DNA from: Zoogloeaceae bacterium
Lineage (GTDB): Bacteria; Pseudomonadota; Gammaproteobacteria; Burkholderiales; Rhodocyclaceae
Direction: 5' to 3'
Length of the DNA: 21,733 nucleotides
Assembly (NCBI GenBank): GCA_031290955.1
Contig: JAISLJ010000090.1
Location: 1-21,733, forward strand
The notes beneath the pieces were generated by a model. It did no database searches, was not told where the DNA came from, and saw nothing but the letters and a program-made list of their open reading frames with translations. Position 1 is the stretch's first letter. Every line of letters starts with the position of its first letter. Below, piece after piece: positions 13,522 through 20,888 of the stretch. The position numbers and the translations under genes are program-made.

Positions 13522-15502
13522 CGTTCTTCTCCTGTTCGTGCTCAATGCCCGCCAGAAATTCCAGCGCCTGCCAAAAGCCTGCGCCATGGTCCTTGTGGCC
13601 TTGCCAGATTTCCGGGATGAAGCTGATTTCCGGGCGGGTGCGGATTTGCGCCCATGTCGCCTGCCAATCGATATCGCCCGTGCCCATGTCGATGCCTTCG
13701 CCATTATTTCCCTTCGCGTCCGCGAGGTGCAGGTGCGCGGTGTGGGGAAGCAGGGTCTGGAGAGCGTCCTGAAACGACAGGCCGAAATGATGGCAGGTCA
13801 GGCAGAGGTGGGAAAGGTCAAGGCAATAGCGCAAATGATGCGTTTGCGCTTCCCGTGCCAAATCTTCCGGCATCATGAAGAGATTTTGATGGCGCTGGCC
13901 GCCGAAATGCCAAGGGAAAGGCGCCATGTTTTGCGGGATCAGTTCTGCGTGTCCAAAATCGATTTCCGCACAGGCGGCGTAAAAGCGCCGGTAGCCTTCG
14001 GCGCGTTCTTCCAGCGGGAGCGGCGCGTCGGCGGAAAAACCGCCGACATTGGCGACGATCAGCACATCTGCCGCCGCCGGGAAAAATTCCGCGATGATCT
14101 TCGCAGCATCTGCCACCCGTTGCAGATTGGCAATGGAACGTTGCCGAAGGTTTGGGTCCTGGGCGGCCAGGTCCAGAAGCTCGCTCCCTTCGAAAAGCTC
14201 CGGCGCATGGAGGACGAGGCGCGTGGCGGGTGTTTCCTCCAAAAAGGGACGCGGGTCAAGGGCAAGGTCGCGGTAGGAAAGATGGAATTCAAACAAGTCG
14301 GGCGCAATGCGCTTGCGATAGCGGCGGAAATCGTGGTAGCGCACCGGCACGCCCCAGCGGATGGGGAAGGAAAAATGGAAAACAGAGGTTTCGGCATCGC
14401 GCCCGGTCGCAGCTCCGTCCCCGGCAAGGTCGCTTGCGAAAAGGAAATCACCCGTCCGGAAGGCGCGGCGGGCGGTTTTGCCCAAGAGTTCTGGCAGGCG
14501 GTACGGCGGCAGGCCCTGACCAGGGCTGCGAATGGTGAGCGCATCCGTTGCGAACACTTCCCCCTTGGCGATGGCGCGGGCGGCAACGACGCTCTTGCCC
14601 AGATTCTCCCGGTTCAGGAGTTCGCCCTGGCTCAATTCGCGCCCGCTTCCATCCGCATTCGTCCGCCAGGGCAAGGCGCGTTCGAGTTGCCGGATGCCTT
14701 CCACCAGTGCCCGGAATTCGCGTGGCTCCAGACTGGCAAGATGGTCCGGGCCTTCCATGCCGCGGTCCAGTGTGAGATGCCGTTCGATGATTTTCGCGCC
14801 CAGCGCCACCGCGCCCAGACTGATGGCAATGCCCCGCTCGTGTCCCGAATAGCCAACGATGGAATGAATTTCCCGCAGGCGGATGAGGTAGCGCAACTGG
14901 ATATCGTCCTCTGGCGCGGGATAGGCGCTGTTGCAGTGCAGGAGCGCAAAGGGCACATCCAGTGTGCGCAGCAGCGCGACCGCCTGGCAAATTTCCGGCG
15001 CAAAGGACATGCCGGTGGAGAGAAGCAGCGGCAGGCCCAGAGCCGCTGCCTTCCGGATCAACGAAGGATTCACAAGGTCTGCCGAGGCAATCTTGATCGC
15101 GGGCGGCGCAAAGGTGGCGAGCAGGTCCACACTCGCTTCATCCCAGGGCGTGGCGAGGTAGAGAAGCTCCTGCTGCGCCACATAGGCGCGCAGCGCGCGG
15201 TGTTCCTCCGCGCTCAGTTCCATCCGGGCGAGCAGGTCCTGAATGTATTCCACGCCCAGATCCTCGCTTTCCCCTTCCATGCGCGGGCGATAGAGCATCT
15301 GGTGGTTCCGCAGCTGGAATTTCACGCAATCCGCGCCCGCTTCCCGTGCCGCATCCACCAGTTGCCGGGCGCGTTCCAGCGAACCATTGTGATTGTTGCC
15401 GATTTCCGCGATGACAAAGACACGATCGCCGCCAACCGGAAAATGGTCGATGTGAAAGCTTGCCGCCGGAGGCATCTCGTTCATGGCAGGTCTCTTGTTC
15501 AT
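13511..15502 (-). CDS. NeuB-like synthase fused to SAF and sugar-isomerase-like TIM-barrel domains
   Basis: This 663-residue protein has three parts. Residues about 25-280 are a NeuB-type PEP-condensing synthase (VIAEIGNNHNG 30-40, KIASAD 137-142, LLSTGMS 160-166, HCNSAYPAP 189-197, GYSGHERG 217-224, ERHLTLDR 240-247). Residues about 295-360 are a SAF (antifreeze-like) domain (IRSPGQGLPP 324-333). Residues about 370-660 are a xylose-isomerase-like TIM barrel with probable metal ligands (LDLSH 561-565, HLADAKG 592-598, EG 602-603, E631). NeuB enzymes condense PEP with a hexosamine-type sugar to make nonulosonic acids; the fused barrel may supply or remodel the sugar substrate. The start at 15502 overlaps the kinase stop by ATGA; 15484 is a possible later start. 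The exact product is unknown. Confidence 0.9.
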   Translation of the reverse strand: MNKRPAMNEMPPAASFHIDHFPVGGDRVFVIAEIGNNHNGSLERARQLVDAAREAGADCVKFQLRNHQMLYRPRMEGESEDLGVEYIQDLLARMELSAEEHRALRAYVAQQELLYLATPWDEASVDLLATFAPPAIKIASADLVNPSLIRKAAALGLPLLLSTGMSFAPEICQAVALLRTLDVPFALLHCNSAYPAPEDDIQLRYLIRLREIHSIVGYSGHERGIAISLGAVALGAKIIERHLTLDRGMEGPDHLASLEPREFRALVEGIRQLERALPWRTNADGSGRELSQGELLNRENLGKSVVAARAIAKGEVFATDALTIRSPGQGLPPYRLPELLGKTARRAFRTGDFLFASDLAGDGAATGRDAETSVFHFSFPIRWGVPVRYHDFRRYRKRIAPDLFEFHLSYRDLALDPRPFLEETPATRLVLHAPELFEGSELLDLAAQDPNLRQRSIANLQRVADAAKIIAEFFPAAADVLIVANVGGFSADAPLPLEERAEGYRRFYAACAEIDFGHAELIPQNMAPFPWHFGGQRHQNLFMMPEDLAREAQTHHLRYCLDLSHLCLTCHHFGLSFQDALQTLLPHTAHLHLADAKGNNGEGIDMGTGDIDWQATWAQIRTRPEISFIPEIWQGHKDHGAGFWQALEFLAGIEHEQEKNDVQ

Positions 15503-16884
15503 GCTGGCAGCCCGGAAATCTTGCTGCGCCATGAGGTCACGCCCTGTGGCTCGAAGCGAAAGTCTGTGGTCACGCACCCTTGCGCTTCCACGGCGCGAAT
15601 GACGGCGCGGCGATGCTGTGGTTCAACATAGAAGAGGAAAAAACCGCCCGCCCCCGCGCCCAGAAGCTTGCCGCCCAGCGCGCCCGCTGCCAGCACCGCA
15701 TCATGGATACGGTCAAGCTGCGGTGTGCTGGCGGCGGGGAAGAAGGCTTTCTTCAGTCGCCAGGTTTCCTGCAAGGCACGCCCGAAGGCAATCAATTCGC
15801 CCCGGATCAAATCATGGTGCATCCGGCGACAAAGCGCGACATTCTGCTGCACCAGGGCGGTTTGCGCGCTCTCCCCGGCGGCGCTCTCTGCCTGCCACTC
15901 CTCGCGCAGGACCTCATGCAGACGGTTCGAATCGTGTGTCATGCCAGTATTGACCAGCATCAGGCAGGTTTCCAGTTCATTCTTTGTATGTTCTTCCAGC
16001 CGGATTGGGTGCACTCGATTGCCCGCATGCTCGAATTCAATCAGATTCAGGCCGCCGAAGGCCGAAGCGTACTGGTCCTGCCAGCCGCCCGCAACGCCCA
16101 GGCACAGGCGTTCCGCCTGGAAGGCAAGCTCGGCAATATCGTAGGTATTCCAGCGATCCTGACGCAGTTCGTTGAAGGCTGCCACCGTTGCCGTCGCCAC
16201 CGCAGAGGAGCCGCCCAGCCCGGAACCAACAGGGAAATCCGAACGCAAATAGAGATCGAAGCCACCGGTCGGCGCGAGCACGGCGATTACCGTGGCTACC
16301 AATCCTTTCTCCGGCGCTGCCTGCAAGGCAGCGAGCGAAGGGTAATCCTCTTCCCGGTCGATATCCTGCGAAAAAATGCGGATGCGCGCATCCGCACGGG
16401 GAATCAGGGTGACGTGCGCGTAGAGCGCCACCGTGCAACTCAGGACGGCGGCGGCATGGTCGATGAAGAACTGCGTGAGGTCCGAACCGCCGCCGCAGAA
16501 GCTCATGCGCACCGGGGCGCGGGCGCGGGCGAGCACCGGCGATTCGGCGCGCGCGGACATGGCGCGGGTATGGATTTCGCGGATGCGCCCCTGCGCATCC
16601 AGCGCGGGAATGGCGTGGTAGCCCAGATCGAAAATCTTGAGCAATTTTTCCCGTGGAGCATCCGCTTCCACGGCGTGGAAAGCGCGGTTCATGCAGGCGC
16701 TCACCGGGCGATCCGAATCATGGTGTTTCAGGAAATAACGGCGCAGGTCGCCATTGGTGACGACACCCTCCAGACGACCTTCCGCATCCACCACGAAAGC
16801 GATTTGCAAGCCGCCGGATTCCATGCAGGCAATGGCCTCCCGAATGGGGCGATCCTTGTGGACACAGAGAGTTTCAGGCGTCAT
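15499..16884 (-). CDS. CBS-domain pair fused to a GHMP sugar kinase (HddA-like)
   Basis: This 461-residue protein has two parts. Residues 1-110 are two CBS motifs (VVDAEGRLEGVVTNGDLRR 31-49; a second at about 60-106), which usually bind adenosyl nucleotides and regulate activity. Residues about 120-461 are a GHMP kinase resembling D-glycero-D-manno-heptose-7-phosphate kinase: PVRMSFCGGGSDL 124-136, the ATP loop PVGSGLGGSSA 218-228, and LLGAGAGGFF near the C-terminus. The likely reaction is anomeric phosphorylation of a sugar (phosphate) for the nucleotidyltransferase encoded just before it. I chose the ATG at 16884, which overlaps that gene by 11 bp and begins the CBS domain; a longer frame from 16953 would add a basic, non-conserved stretch. 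CBS pairs are more familiar fused to the nucleotidyltransferase than to the kinase. Confidence 0.9.
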   Translation of the reverse strand: MTPETLCVHKDRPIREAIACMESGGLQIAFVVDAEGRLEGVVTNGDLRRYFLKHHDSDRPVSACMNRAFHAVEADAPREKLLKIFDLGYHAIPALDAQGRIREIHTRAMSARAESPVLARARAPVRMSFCGGGSDLTQFFIDHAAAVLSCTVALYAHVTLIPRADARIRIFSQDIDREEDYPSLAALQAAPEKGLVATVIAVLAPTGGFDLYLRSDFPVGSGLGGSSAVATATVAAFNELRQDRWNTYDIAELAFQAERLCLGVAGGWQDQYASAFGGLNLIEFEHAGNRVHPIRLEEHTKNELETCLMLVNTGMTHDSNRLHEVLREEWQAESAAGESAQTALVQQNVALCRRMHHDLIRGELIAFGRALQETWRLKKAFFPAASTPQLDRIHDAVLAAGALGGKLLGAGAGGFFLFYVEPQHRRAVIRAVEAQGCVTTDFRFEPQGVTSWRSKISGLPA

Positions 16885-17692
16885 GGCTTTGCGGGCAGAG
16901 CGTTTTTTGCGCGGTTTTCTTGCGGAAGGCCGCCAAGGATTCCGGTGTGCCAATGTCGATCAGGGTTCCGGAGTATGCCACACTTCGCAGGCTTTGGCGC
17001 TGGATCAGCAGGGGCAGCAGGTCTTGCTCCAGCGAACAGGGGTCCTGCGGACGGCAATTATCCTGCGGACGGCAATGACTCTGATGGAGGTCATGTTCCA
17101 GCGAACAGGGGCGCGGCACAAGGCCGGAAAATGCTGTGCGGGAAAAGGCATAGGCACCGCCATTGACCAGGCCGGGGCCGGAAACGCCCTTTTCGAAAAG
17201 CTGAAGCACCCGCCCATCCGCGTCACAAAAAACACTGCCAAAGCGCGCGCGATCCGCTACCCGCACAGCGAGCAGGGTGGCCTCGGCAGCGGATGGGGAA
17301 GTAGAGCACATCCAGAGTTGCCGCCAGGCTTCCGCTTCCAGAAAGGTATCGGCGTTTGCAACCAGATAACGATCCGGCGGCGCATGCCGTTGCAGGGCAT
17401 GCAATAACGCGCCGCCCGTGCCCAGCGGCTCGGCTTCGACAACGATCTCCAGCGCGACACCGGAACGGGCCGTCAATTCCTCGCGCAAGGCCAGCAATTG
17501 ATCCGCCCGATACCCCGCGCACAATACCGCTTCCCGAACTCCTGCCCGGAAAAGTTCCTGCAATAGCAGGGCAAGAAAGGGCTGCCCGTGAATTTCCACA
17601 ACAGCCTTTTGCGTCTCCCGGATCACGCTGCGCAAGCGCGTTCCCTGTCCGCCGCAAAGAATGTAGGCGAAGGGATTTTGCGCGGCGCTCAT
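16874..17692 (-). CDS. Sugar-1-phosphate nucleotidyltransferase with an in-frame repeat insertion
   Basis: This 272-residue NTP-transferase has the signature GGQGTRLR (14-21) with a downstream Lys (K29), NADT (113-116) for metal binding, and GTPESL near the C-terminus. It resembles HddC, the heptose-1-phosphate guanylyltransferase, and should activate the sugar phosphate made by the adjoining kinase; the nucleotide used cannot be read from sequence. Residues about 195-218 are an insertion: PCSLEHDL is repeated as PCSLEQDL 23 residues later, with CRPQDNCRPQD between, encoded by 69 bp of repeated DNA. The start overlaps the upstream methyltransferase stop (ATGA). Confidence 0.9.
   Translation of the reverse strand: MSAAQNPFAYILCGGQGTRLRSVIRETQKAVVEIHGQPFLALLLQELFRAGVREAVLCAGYRADQLLALREELTARSGVALEIVVEAEPLGTGGALLHALQRHAPPDRYLVANADTFLEAEAWRQLWMCSTSPSAAEATLLAVRVADRARFGSVFCDADGRVLQLFEKGVSGPGLVNGGAYAFSRTAFSGLVPRPCSLEHDLHQSHCRPQDNCRPQDPCSLEQDLLPLLIQRQSLRSVAYSGTLIDIGTPESLAAFRKKTAQKTLCPQSHDA
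17021..17111. repeat. 69-bp in-gene insertion with 22-bp flanking and 18-bp tandem repeats
   Basis: A 22-bp sequence ending in CCAGCGAACAGGGG at 17021-17042 recurs at 17090-17111 with two mismatches. Between them TCCTGCGGACGGCAAT occurs twice with an 18-bp period (17043-17058 and 17061-17076). The first unit, with one extra base on the left and one on the right, is also found at the end of murB (6740-6757). The whole keeps the nucleotidyltransferase reading frame. Confidence 0.8.
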
Positions 17693-18882
17693 GGCTTGCC
17701 GATACGGACTTCATCAATCCAGACAAAGCTGGGGTATCCCGTCTTGAGTCCAGCCAGATCGTTTTTGATTTCTTCTGCGTAGAGCAACGGGGTAATGACG
17801 ATTAAAGTATCGTCAGGAAGATGGCGCAGGCCTGCTTCGGGAGACTGGATCACGCAGCCCGCAAGGCGTTTTCCCTGCTTGCGCGGATCGCGGTCAACAA
17901 TGGCCTCGATTTTTGTTTCGTTCCAGACAGGGGCTGCCAACAGCCATTGTGTCCGCGCTCCCGCGCCCCACAACGCCACGGATTTGCCCCTGATTTTTTC
18001 GGAAAATTCATACATGCGCTGCTGTGATTCCAGAATGTATGTGGAAAGAATCTGTTTCAGGCGAGTTTTGTCTTTCTGGCAACAGGAAGAGGATGTCCCC
18101 CCCCCGCAAGTCAGAAGGACGCCAAGGACGTTATATTGATTTTTGTAAACATCTGTCACAGTAAACCCGTGAGACGCACAAAGAATTTCCATATGAGTGA
18201 TATCAAAATGATTGATGTGTTCCTGATTGATCTCCTGAAAAGGCAATGTATCCTTTCCGTTGTGATAACGGGCGGCATTCGGAACTTCAACATAGATTTT
18301 CCCGCCGGGCGCAAGCAGTTTACGCAATGCGCAAAAAGCGCCATGCGTATCCAGCACATGCTCCAGAACCTGGGTACTGATGATGAAATCGTACTTTTCC
18401 GATTCTGATGGAAGATTGTCGAAATGTCCTTGCCAGGCGGAAAAACCGAGTGTCTTGATCTGTTCAACACAGCAAGCGGAAGGATCAATTCCGGAAAGCG
18501 AAGAAAATCCCCGTCGCGCAAGCGCCTTCAGCAATCCGCCTTGCGCGCAGCCAATGTCGATAATCCGGGCGTCTTTTGCGCCAATGCGCGCCGCCAGCCA
18601 ATTGACGCTTTCCTCAAGGCGGCGCGCATCGTCTTCCTTGACGCCGCTTCCCGTTCCATCCGGAGTTTCATAGGCGGCAAAATTGGTGTAATAGCGGTCA
18701 TAATCTGCCTGGGTTCCCGATGTGTCGGCATATGCCATGCCGCAATCGAGGCAGGAAACAATATCGCTTTCGGCGGGCAGGGGAAATCCCTCCGGCACGG
18801 CATAACGCATGGTGGTGAGAATTTCCGCCTGCCGCTTGCCGCACACCGGACAGGGGCGCAGCGCCGTTTTTTCGGTGCTCAT
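17689..18882 (-). CDS. Zinc-binding class I SAM methyltransferase of the sugar C-methyltransferase type, with a G9 tract
   Basis: This 397-residue protein has an N-terminal zinc ribbon (C11, C14, C44, C47), a SAM-binding core (IIDIGCAQGG, then ISTQVLEH and EVPN) and a C-terminal Rossmann-like module (VALWGAGARTQW). This is the layout of sugar C-methyltransferases such as those acting on NDP-4-keto sugars, which fits an operon opening with an NAD-dependent sugar epimerase/dehydratase. AAGGA, about 9 bp before the ATG at 18882, supports the start, and the ATG overlaps the epimerase stop. Codons 260-262 are nine G in a row (18097-18105). A one-base change would remove the C-terminal module, so expression may be phase-variable. 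Confidence 0.88.
   Translation of the reverse strand: MSTEKTALRPCPVCGKRQAEILTTMRYAVPEGFPLPAESDIVSCLDCGMAYADTSGTQADYDRYYTNFAAYETPDGTGSGVKEDDARRLEESVNWLAARIGAKDARIIDIGCAQGGLLKALARRGFSSLSGIDPSACCVEQIKTLGFSAWQGHFDNLPSESEKYDFIISTQVLEHVLDTHGAFCALRKLLAPGGKIYVEVPNAARYHNGKDTLPFQEINQEHINHFDITHMEILCASHGFTVTDVYKNQYNVLGVLLTCGGGTSSSCCQKDKTRLKQILSTYILESQQRMYEFSEKIRGKSVALWGAGARTQWLLAAPVWNETKIEAIVDRDPRKQGKRLAGCVIQSPEAGLRHLPDDTLIVITPLLYAEEIKNDLAGLKTGYPSFVWIDEVRIGKP
18097..18105 (-). repeat. Poly-G tract (G9 on the coding strand) inside the methyltransferase gene
   Basis: Nine consecutive C on the + strand encode three glycines (residues 260-262) at the junction between the SAM domain and the C-terminal module. 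The tract is in frame in this sequence. Confidence 0.85.
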
Positions 18883-19919
18883 GGGGGGATTCCTTTCATC
18901 CAATCCAGTGTGCGCAAAATGGCGTCATCGATGTTGATCCGGACTTCCAGCCCCAGTTCTTCCCGCGCCCGGCGGATGTCGGGGACATAGCGCGGCGGCA
19001 GGCCAAGGCGGGGCGGGTCGCGGAACTGGATGGGGACAGCGATGCCCGCAATTTTCCGGACGCGCGCGGCGAATTCGGCGATGGAAAGAAATGCGTCGGA
19101 ACCGACATTGTAGGGGCGGGCGGGCGTCCCCCGCGCCAGAATCGTCAAGAACCAGATCATGAGGTCGGCCATGTGGAGCCAGGAACGCACCGCGCATCCA
19201 TCGCTCTCCACGCGGATGGGGCCGCCCTGCGTGGCATCGCGCAAAAAATTGCCCGCCGCGAAATGGGCGTCCAGCGGCAGATGCGGGCCAATGAAGGCAA
19301 AGCAGCGGGCAATGACGCAGGGAATGCCTTGCTCCCGCGTCGCAACCGCGCACAAAAGTTCCGCCAGACGCTTGCCTTCGCCATAGGCGGAAGCCGGGTC
19401 AAGCGGATCGGGGCCATGCGGATGCGCCTCCGGGATGCGCGGCAATTCCGGAGGCTGCGGGCCGTAGACCGCGCCGGAACTGATGAACAGCAGGCGTTCG
19501 CAGCGCGATTGGGCGGCAAATTGCAGCACGCGCCGGGTTCCATCGACAAGCGTCGCCAGCATTTCCTGCGCTTCTGTAGGTTTGCTGGAAGTGGCGGCGG
19601 CATGGAGAACATGGCTGAATTCGCCCGGCGGAAACGCGAACGTGCGCACATCGCCTTCCTGCCAGTCAAACATGGAATTGGCGGCCAGATGCGGCGCTTT
19701 TTGGACAAAGGCACGTGGATCACGGCTGAGGATTGTAACGTTGAGGCCAAGGCCGAAATGCCGCTGCGCATGCGCCAGGGTTTCCAGGAGCCAAAGCCCG
19801 AAAAAGCCGGTGCCGCCCGCAAGGAAGAGCCGCGCCCCCGCAAGCGCGGGCCACAGGCGCTGCGTGTGCCGCAGGATGTGTTCGAGATCGGCGGCGGGAA
19901 GCGGGGCAGCAAGGGCCAT
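18879..19919 (-). CDS. NAD-dependent sugar epimerase/dehydratase
   Basis: This 346-residue extended short-chain dehydrogenase has the NAD loop GGTGFFG (35-41), a Ser in FISSGAVYGP (145-154) and the catalytic YxxxK as Y179-K183. It resembles dTDP-glucose 4,6-dehydratase and UDP-glucose 4-epimerase relatives and should act on the NDP-sugar made by this operon, through a 4-keto intermediate. It is the first gene of the - strand operon, with a candidate TACAAT box 27 bp upstream, and its stop overlaps the methyltransferase start by ATGA. Epimerase and dehydratase activity cannot be told apart by eye. Confidence 0.9.
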   Translation of the reverse strand: MALAAPLPAADLEHILRHTQRLWPALAGARLFLAGGTGFFGLWLLETLAHAQRHFGLGLNVTILSRDPRAFVQKAPHLAANSMFDWQEGDVRTFAFPPGEFSHVLHAAATSSKPTEAQEMLATLVDGTRRVLQFAAQSRCERLLFISSGAVYGPQPPELPRIPEAHPHGPDPLDPASAYGEGKRLAELLCAVATREQGIPCVIARCFAFIGPHLPLDAHFAAGNFLRDATQGGPIRVESDGCAVRSWLHMADLMIWFLTILARGTPARPYNVGSDAFLSIAEFAARVRKIAGIAVPIQFRDPPRLGLPPRYVPDIRRAREELGLEVRINIDDAILRTLDWMKGIPP

Positions 19920-19945
19920 GTGCGCGACGAAAAATGAAAGCCAAG

Positions 19946-19951
19946 ATTGTA
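19946..19951 (-). promoter_or_regulatory. Candidate -10 box of the glycan operon
   Basis: TACAAT on the - strand, 27 bp before the epimerase ATG at 19919, is the best promoter-like site in the gap 19920-20034. No strong -35 and no ribosome-binding site are visible. It would drive the operon from the epimerase down to the FkbM genes. Confidence 0.3.
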
Positions 19952-20034
19952 ACCGATTCGTAATCAGAGGTTCCTACTGTTTTCTGCCCCGCATCGCCAA
20001 GGGCCGGGGCATTGTTCCCGGATTTGCGCCACCG

Positions 20035-20724
20035 TTATTGCGGTGTTTCCCCGTTTTCTCGCTGCCGGAGCAATGGTTGGCGGATGCGCGTCTCGAAATG
20101 GCGGGGGGCGACGTATTGCAGGATTTCCTTTCCCTTGGCGTCCTGCACGAGATCCAGCCCTTTTGCGGGATAGAGATAATGCGTGAGGGTTTCCGTCGCC
20201 CGGATTTTTTCCGCAGGTTCGCCAAAACGTTGCAGGATCATGGCATCATCCAGACTTGCGGCGGGAATAAAACTGATGGCGCGGATCACCGCCGTCTCCG
20301 CCTGCGCCCGGTCGGCGGAAGTCAGGCTGACGCGGAGCGCGCCGCTTTCCAGGAACGCGGATTTCGGGGAACGCTTGCGCATGCCTTCCAGAATTGCCCC
20401 GCTGACATCCAGAGTGAGGATCAGGCGTCCCTGAATCTTGCCGAGCATGATCTGCGCGTAATAGGCTTCCAGATTCCCCGCTTCGCCCTGCGTAGCGAGG
20501 ATGGCGATTTCCACATCCTCCCCCAGATGCCGCCGCGCCTCCGCCAGGGTGCTGACGCCGGGTTGCAGCCCGAAGACCCGGCTTTGTCCGGCGGCATCCA
20601 CTTCGATCTGCCAAGGCATCTTGTTGCCCTCCGCCCCCACCTCCACGGGCTGTGGCACGGGAAAAAGCGAGACGATGAGCAGCAACAGCAATGTGACGCC
20701 AACGGCGATGAGAAAATTTTTCAT
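20035..20724 (-). CDS. Conserved-looking hypothetical protein with an N-terminal signal anchor
   Basis: This 229-residue protein has a short basic start (MKN) and one hydrophobic helix (residues 4-22), without a lipobox, so it is probably anchored in the inner membrane facing the periplasm. The soluble part begins with PWQIEVDAAGQSRVFGLQPG. A GxSTLAEARRHLGEDVEIA stretch suggests an alpha/beta domain, and the polar C-terminus is rich in Arg and Gln. I chose the ATG at 20724 because it places the hydrophobic segment at the N-terminus; the frame opens upstream to 20778. I do not recognise the family. It lies between the glycan operon (115 bp away, same strand) and the divergent radical SAM gene, and looks like core-genome sequence. 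Confidence 0.75.
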   Translation of the reverse strand: MKNFLIAVGVTLLLLLIVSLFPVPQPVEVGAEGNKMPWQIEVDAAGQSRVFGLQPGVSTLAEARRHLGEDVEIAILATQGEAGNLEAYYAQIMLGKIQGRLILTLDVSGAILEGMRKRSPKSAFLESGALRVSLTSADRAQAETAVIRAISFIPAASLDDAMILQRFGEPAEKIRATETLTHYLYPAKGLDLVQDAKGKEILQYVAPRHFETRIRQPLLRQRENGETPQ

Positions 20725-20845
20725 GGCGGCAAAGAAAATGGGCAGTGGCCCGTATTCTGCCACAAGCGCCCGCCGCAAAGCCCGGAAATACCCGGAAATC
20801 CGCCCGCGCCCCGCCGTCGCCTTCCACAGGCGCAGCGATGTGGGC

Positions 20846-20851
20846 TACCAT
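20846..20851 (+). promoter_or_regulatory. Candidate -10 box for the small radical SAM gene
   Basis: TACCAT lies 37 bp before the ATG at 20889 in the 164-bp divergent gap shared with the hypothetical gene on the - strand. The -35 region is unclear. It is supported only by position and hexamer similarity. Confidence 0.25.
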
Positions 20852-20888
20852 TGCGCCTCCTGGTTCCCGCCTTTCCACTTTTCCACGC

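Noticed and set aside
13511..15502. Calling this gene neuB, pseI or legI
   Set aside because: The synthase domain is clear, but the partner genes for sialic, pseudaminic or legionaminic acid are missing and the fused barrel is atypical, so the substrate cannot be named.
13478..15631. A 717-codon + strand frame across the NeuB-like gene, and the similar one at 15580-17166
   Set aside because: Both are antisense to genes with clear NeuB, kinase and nucleotidyltransferase motifs; their own translations are compositionally odd and show no domain.
17021..17111. CRISPR-like array in the nucleotidyltransferase gene
   Set aside because: There are only two 18-bp units without unique spacers, they lie in frame inside a gene, and there are no cas genes.
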